Source of the DNA: an uncultured Alphaproteobacteria bacterium
GTDB taxonomy: Bacteria > Pseudomonadota > Alphaproteobacteria > RF32 > CAG-239
Length of the DNA: 64,000 bases
Reading direction: 5' to 3'
Assembly (NCBI GenBank): GCA_944390885.1
Contig: CALXRP010000004.1
Coordinates: forward strand, 1 to 64,000
A program made the translations under genes and the position numbers. The notes below the pieces were generated by a model. The model was not told the DNA's origin, did not search any database, and saw only the letters and a program-made list of their open reading frames with translations. Shown here in pieces: positions 63,191 to 64,000 of the stretch (position 1 is the first letter of the stretch; each line of letters begins with the position of its first letter).

Positions 63191-64000
63191 ATGAAAAAAG
63201 TAAGTTTTTGCGGCATTACCGGAAACGGCATGAGCGCCCTTGCCCAAATTCTGAAACAGGAAGGCTGTGAAGTACGCGGTTCCGATCTCAATATCGACAA
63301 CGGTTTGGACGGCGACGGCCGCCGCGCAAAACTGGAAGCCGTCGGAATAAAAATTTTTCCGCAGGATGGTTCCGGAATTTCCGATGACCTGGACACGCTT
63401 TACATTACCAGCGTTATTAACGAACAAAACCCCGATGTAAAAGCTGCCCTTGCCAAAGGGATCAAAATCCAAAGCCGCTCCGACCTGTTGGCCGAAATTT
63501 TCCATCGTCACAAATATGGCATTGCCGTCGGCGGAACTTGCGGCAAAACCACGACCACCGCAATGATCGGCTATATTCTTAATGAACTCGGCAAAAAGCC
63601 TTGCGTCATCAACGGCGGTTTTTTCAAAAACTACGCTTCTGACAAAGGACTTGCTAACTACATTTACAACCGCGGCGATATTTGCGTTATTGAAGCCGAC
63701 GAAAGTGACGGATCAATCCGCAAATACCACCCGTACATTGCTCTCATCAATAACATCGGACATGATCACAAACCGCTTGCCGAACTAAAGGAATATTTCT
63801 CGGAATTTGCTGACCATGCTTCCCAGGGTGTTATTGTCAATTACGATTGCCCAAACGCCCGCAGCATCAGCCGTCACCCGAATACTTTTTCTTATTCGAT
63901 AACAGATTCCCGCGCCAATCTCTTTGCAGAAAATATCGGCTTAACCGAAAACGGCGTCAAATATGATATCGACGGCAAAAGCTTCACATTGCAGCTGCTC
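63191..64000 (+). CDS. MurC/Mpl-type Mur ligase (3' end outside window)
   Basis: 270 codons are visible and the frame is open at the right edge. Residues 1-90 are the UDP-MurNAc-binding Rossmann domain (FCGITGNGMSALAQIL, then GSDLNI). The ATPase P-loop reads GGTCGKTTTTAMIGYIL near residue 115, with Cys where MurC and Mpl usually have His (GTHGKT). EADESDGS and NNIGHDHK, near 180 and 195, are the Mg and carbamate-lysine region landmarks. It is closest in layout to MurC, but Mpl or another MurC-like paralogue cannot be excluded. murC is otherwise missing from the division cluster of this window. Confidence 0.75.
   Translation, partial: MKKVSFCGITGNGMSALAQILKQEGCEVRGSDLNIDNGLDGDGRRAKLEAVGIKIFPQDGSGISDDLDTLYITSVINEQNPDVKAALAKGIKIQSRSDLLAEIFHRHKYGIAVGGTCGKTTTTAMIGYILNELGKKPCVINGGFFKNYASDKGLANYIYNRGDICVIEADESDGSIRKYHPYIALINNIGHDHKPLAELKEYFSEFADHASQGVIVNYDCPNARSISRHPNTFSYSITDSRANLFAENIGLTENGVKYDIDGKSFTLQLL

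Overview
The window looks like a chromosomal segment of an alphaproteobacterium with moderate to low GC. Supporting signs are a GapR (DUF2312) protein, a 41-residue L36 with a single cysteine, a three-subunit proton-translocating transhydrogenase (PntAA/PntAB/PntB), a YbjN-like protein, the plsY-dprA-topA order, and GTCATCCCCGGGCTGCGACC-type palindromes of the kind scattered through alphaproteobacterial genomes. LpxD, KdsB, BamA and a complete set of rod-shape genes indicate a diderm, LPS-bearing rod. Lineage below class cannot be read from the sequence. No tRNA, rRNA, CRISPR array, insertion sequence or prophage was recognised.

Layout. 1-1.2 kb: 3' part of a cysteine-rich protein gene. 1.4-9.2 kb (minus strand): pyrH-frr-uppS-cdsA-rseP-bamA-lpxD-fabZ, the envelope-biogenesis cluster without dxr and skp. 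9.4-13.6 kb (plus): plsY-dprA-topA. 13.7-21.2 kb (minus): ddl-miaA, then mreB-mreC-mreD-mrdA-rodA. 21.2-23.4 kb (plus): a DUF3108 protein and a U32 peptidase-like tRNA hydroxylation protein. 23.4-32.0 kb (minus): mraY-ftsW-murG-murB-ftsQ-ftsA-ftsZ, a division and wall cluster without murD, murC and ddl in place. 32.1-34.2 kb: a promoter and palindrome module, a second, complete cysteine-rich secreted protein, and three large imperfect hairpins in tandem. 34.2-38.9 kb: kdsB, queA, a degenerate GGDEF membrane protein, lgt, a YbjN-like protein. 39.0-43.6 kb (minus): an unusual set with two extra acyl carrier proteins, a membrane protein and an S1-like protein, then mltG, fabF and acpP. 43.6-46.6 kb: a featureless gap, rpmJ, a small secreted protein and ettA. 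46.8-48.1 kb: a second copy of the promoter and palindrome module fused to a remnant of a third cysteine-rich gene, then two short transcription units. 48.2-56.0 kb (minus): ppdK, a long gene split by one in-frame stop codon, two more giant hairpins, and pyk. 56.1-64 kb: gapR, split chromate-transporter genes, pntAA-pntAB-pntB, secreted and membrane proteins, a TetR regulator, and a MurC-like ligase running off the right edge.

Most of the window is core envelope biology. Precursor synthesis (FabF, FabZ, AcpP, PlsY, CdsA, UppS, LpxD, KdsB) feeds phospholipid, LPS and lipid II assembly (MraY, MurG, MurB, Ddl). The elongasome (MreBCD, PBP2, RodA, MltG) and divisome (FtsQAZ, FtsW) use lipid II, while BamA, RseP and Lgt deal with envelope proteins. 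PpdK, Pyk and the transhydrogenase handle pyruvate/PEP and NADPH balance.

The parts that look least described are (i) the cysteine-rich secreted protein family with its shared leader module, (ii) the five giant imperfect hairpins that keep their structure while their stem sequences differ, two of them starting at the stop codon of a housekeeping gene, and (iii) the roughly 1,028-residue toxin-like reading frame interrupted by a single TAA.
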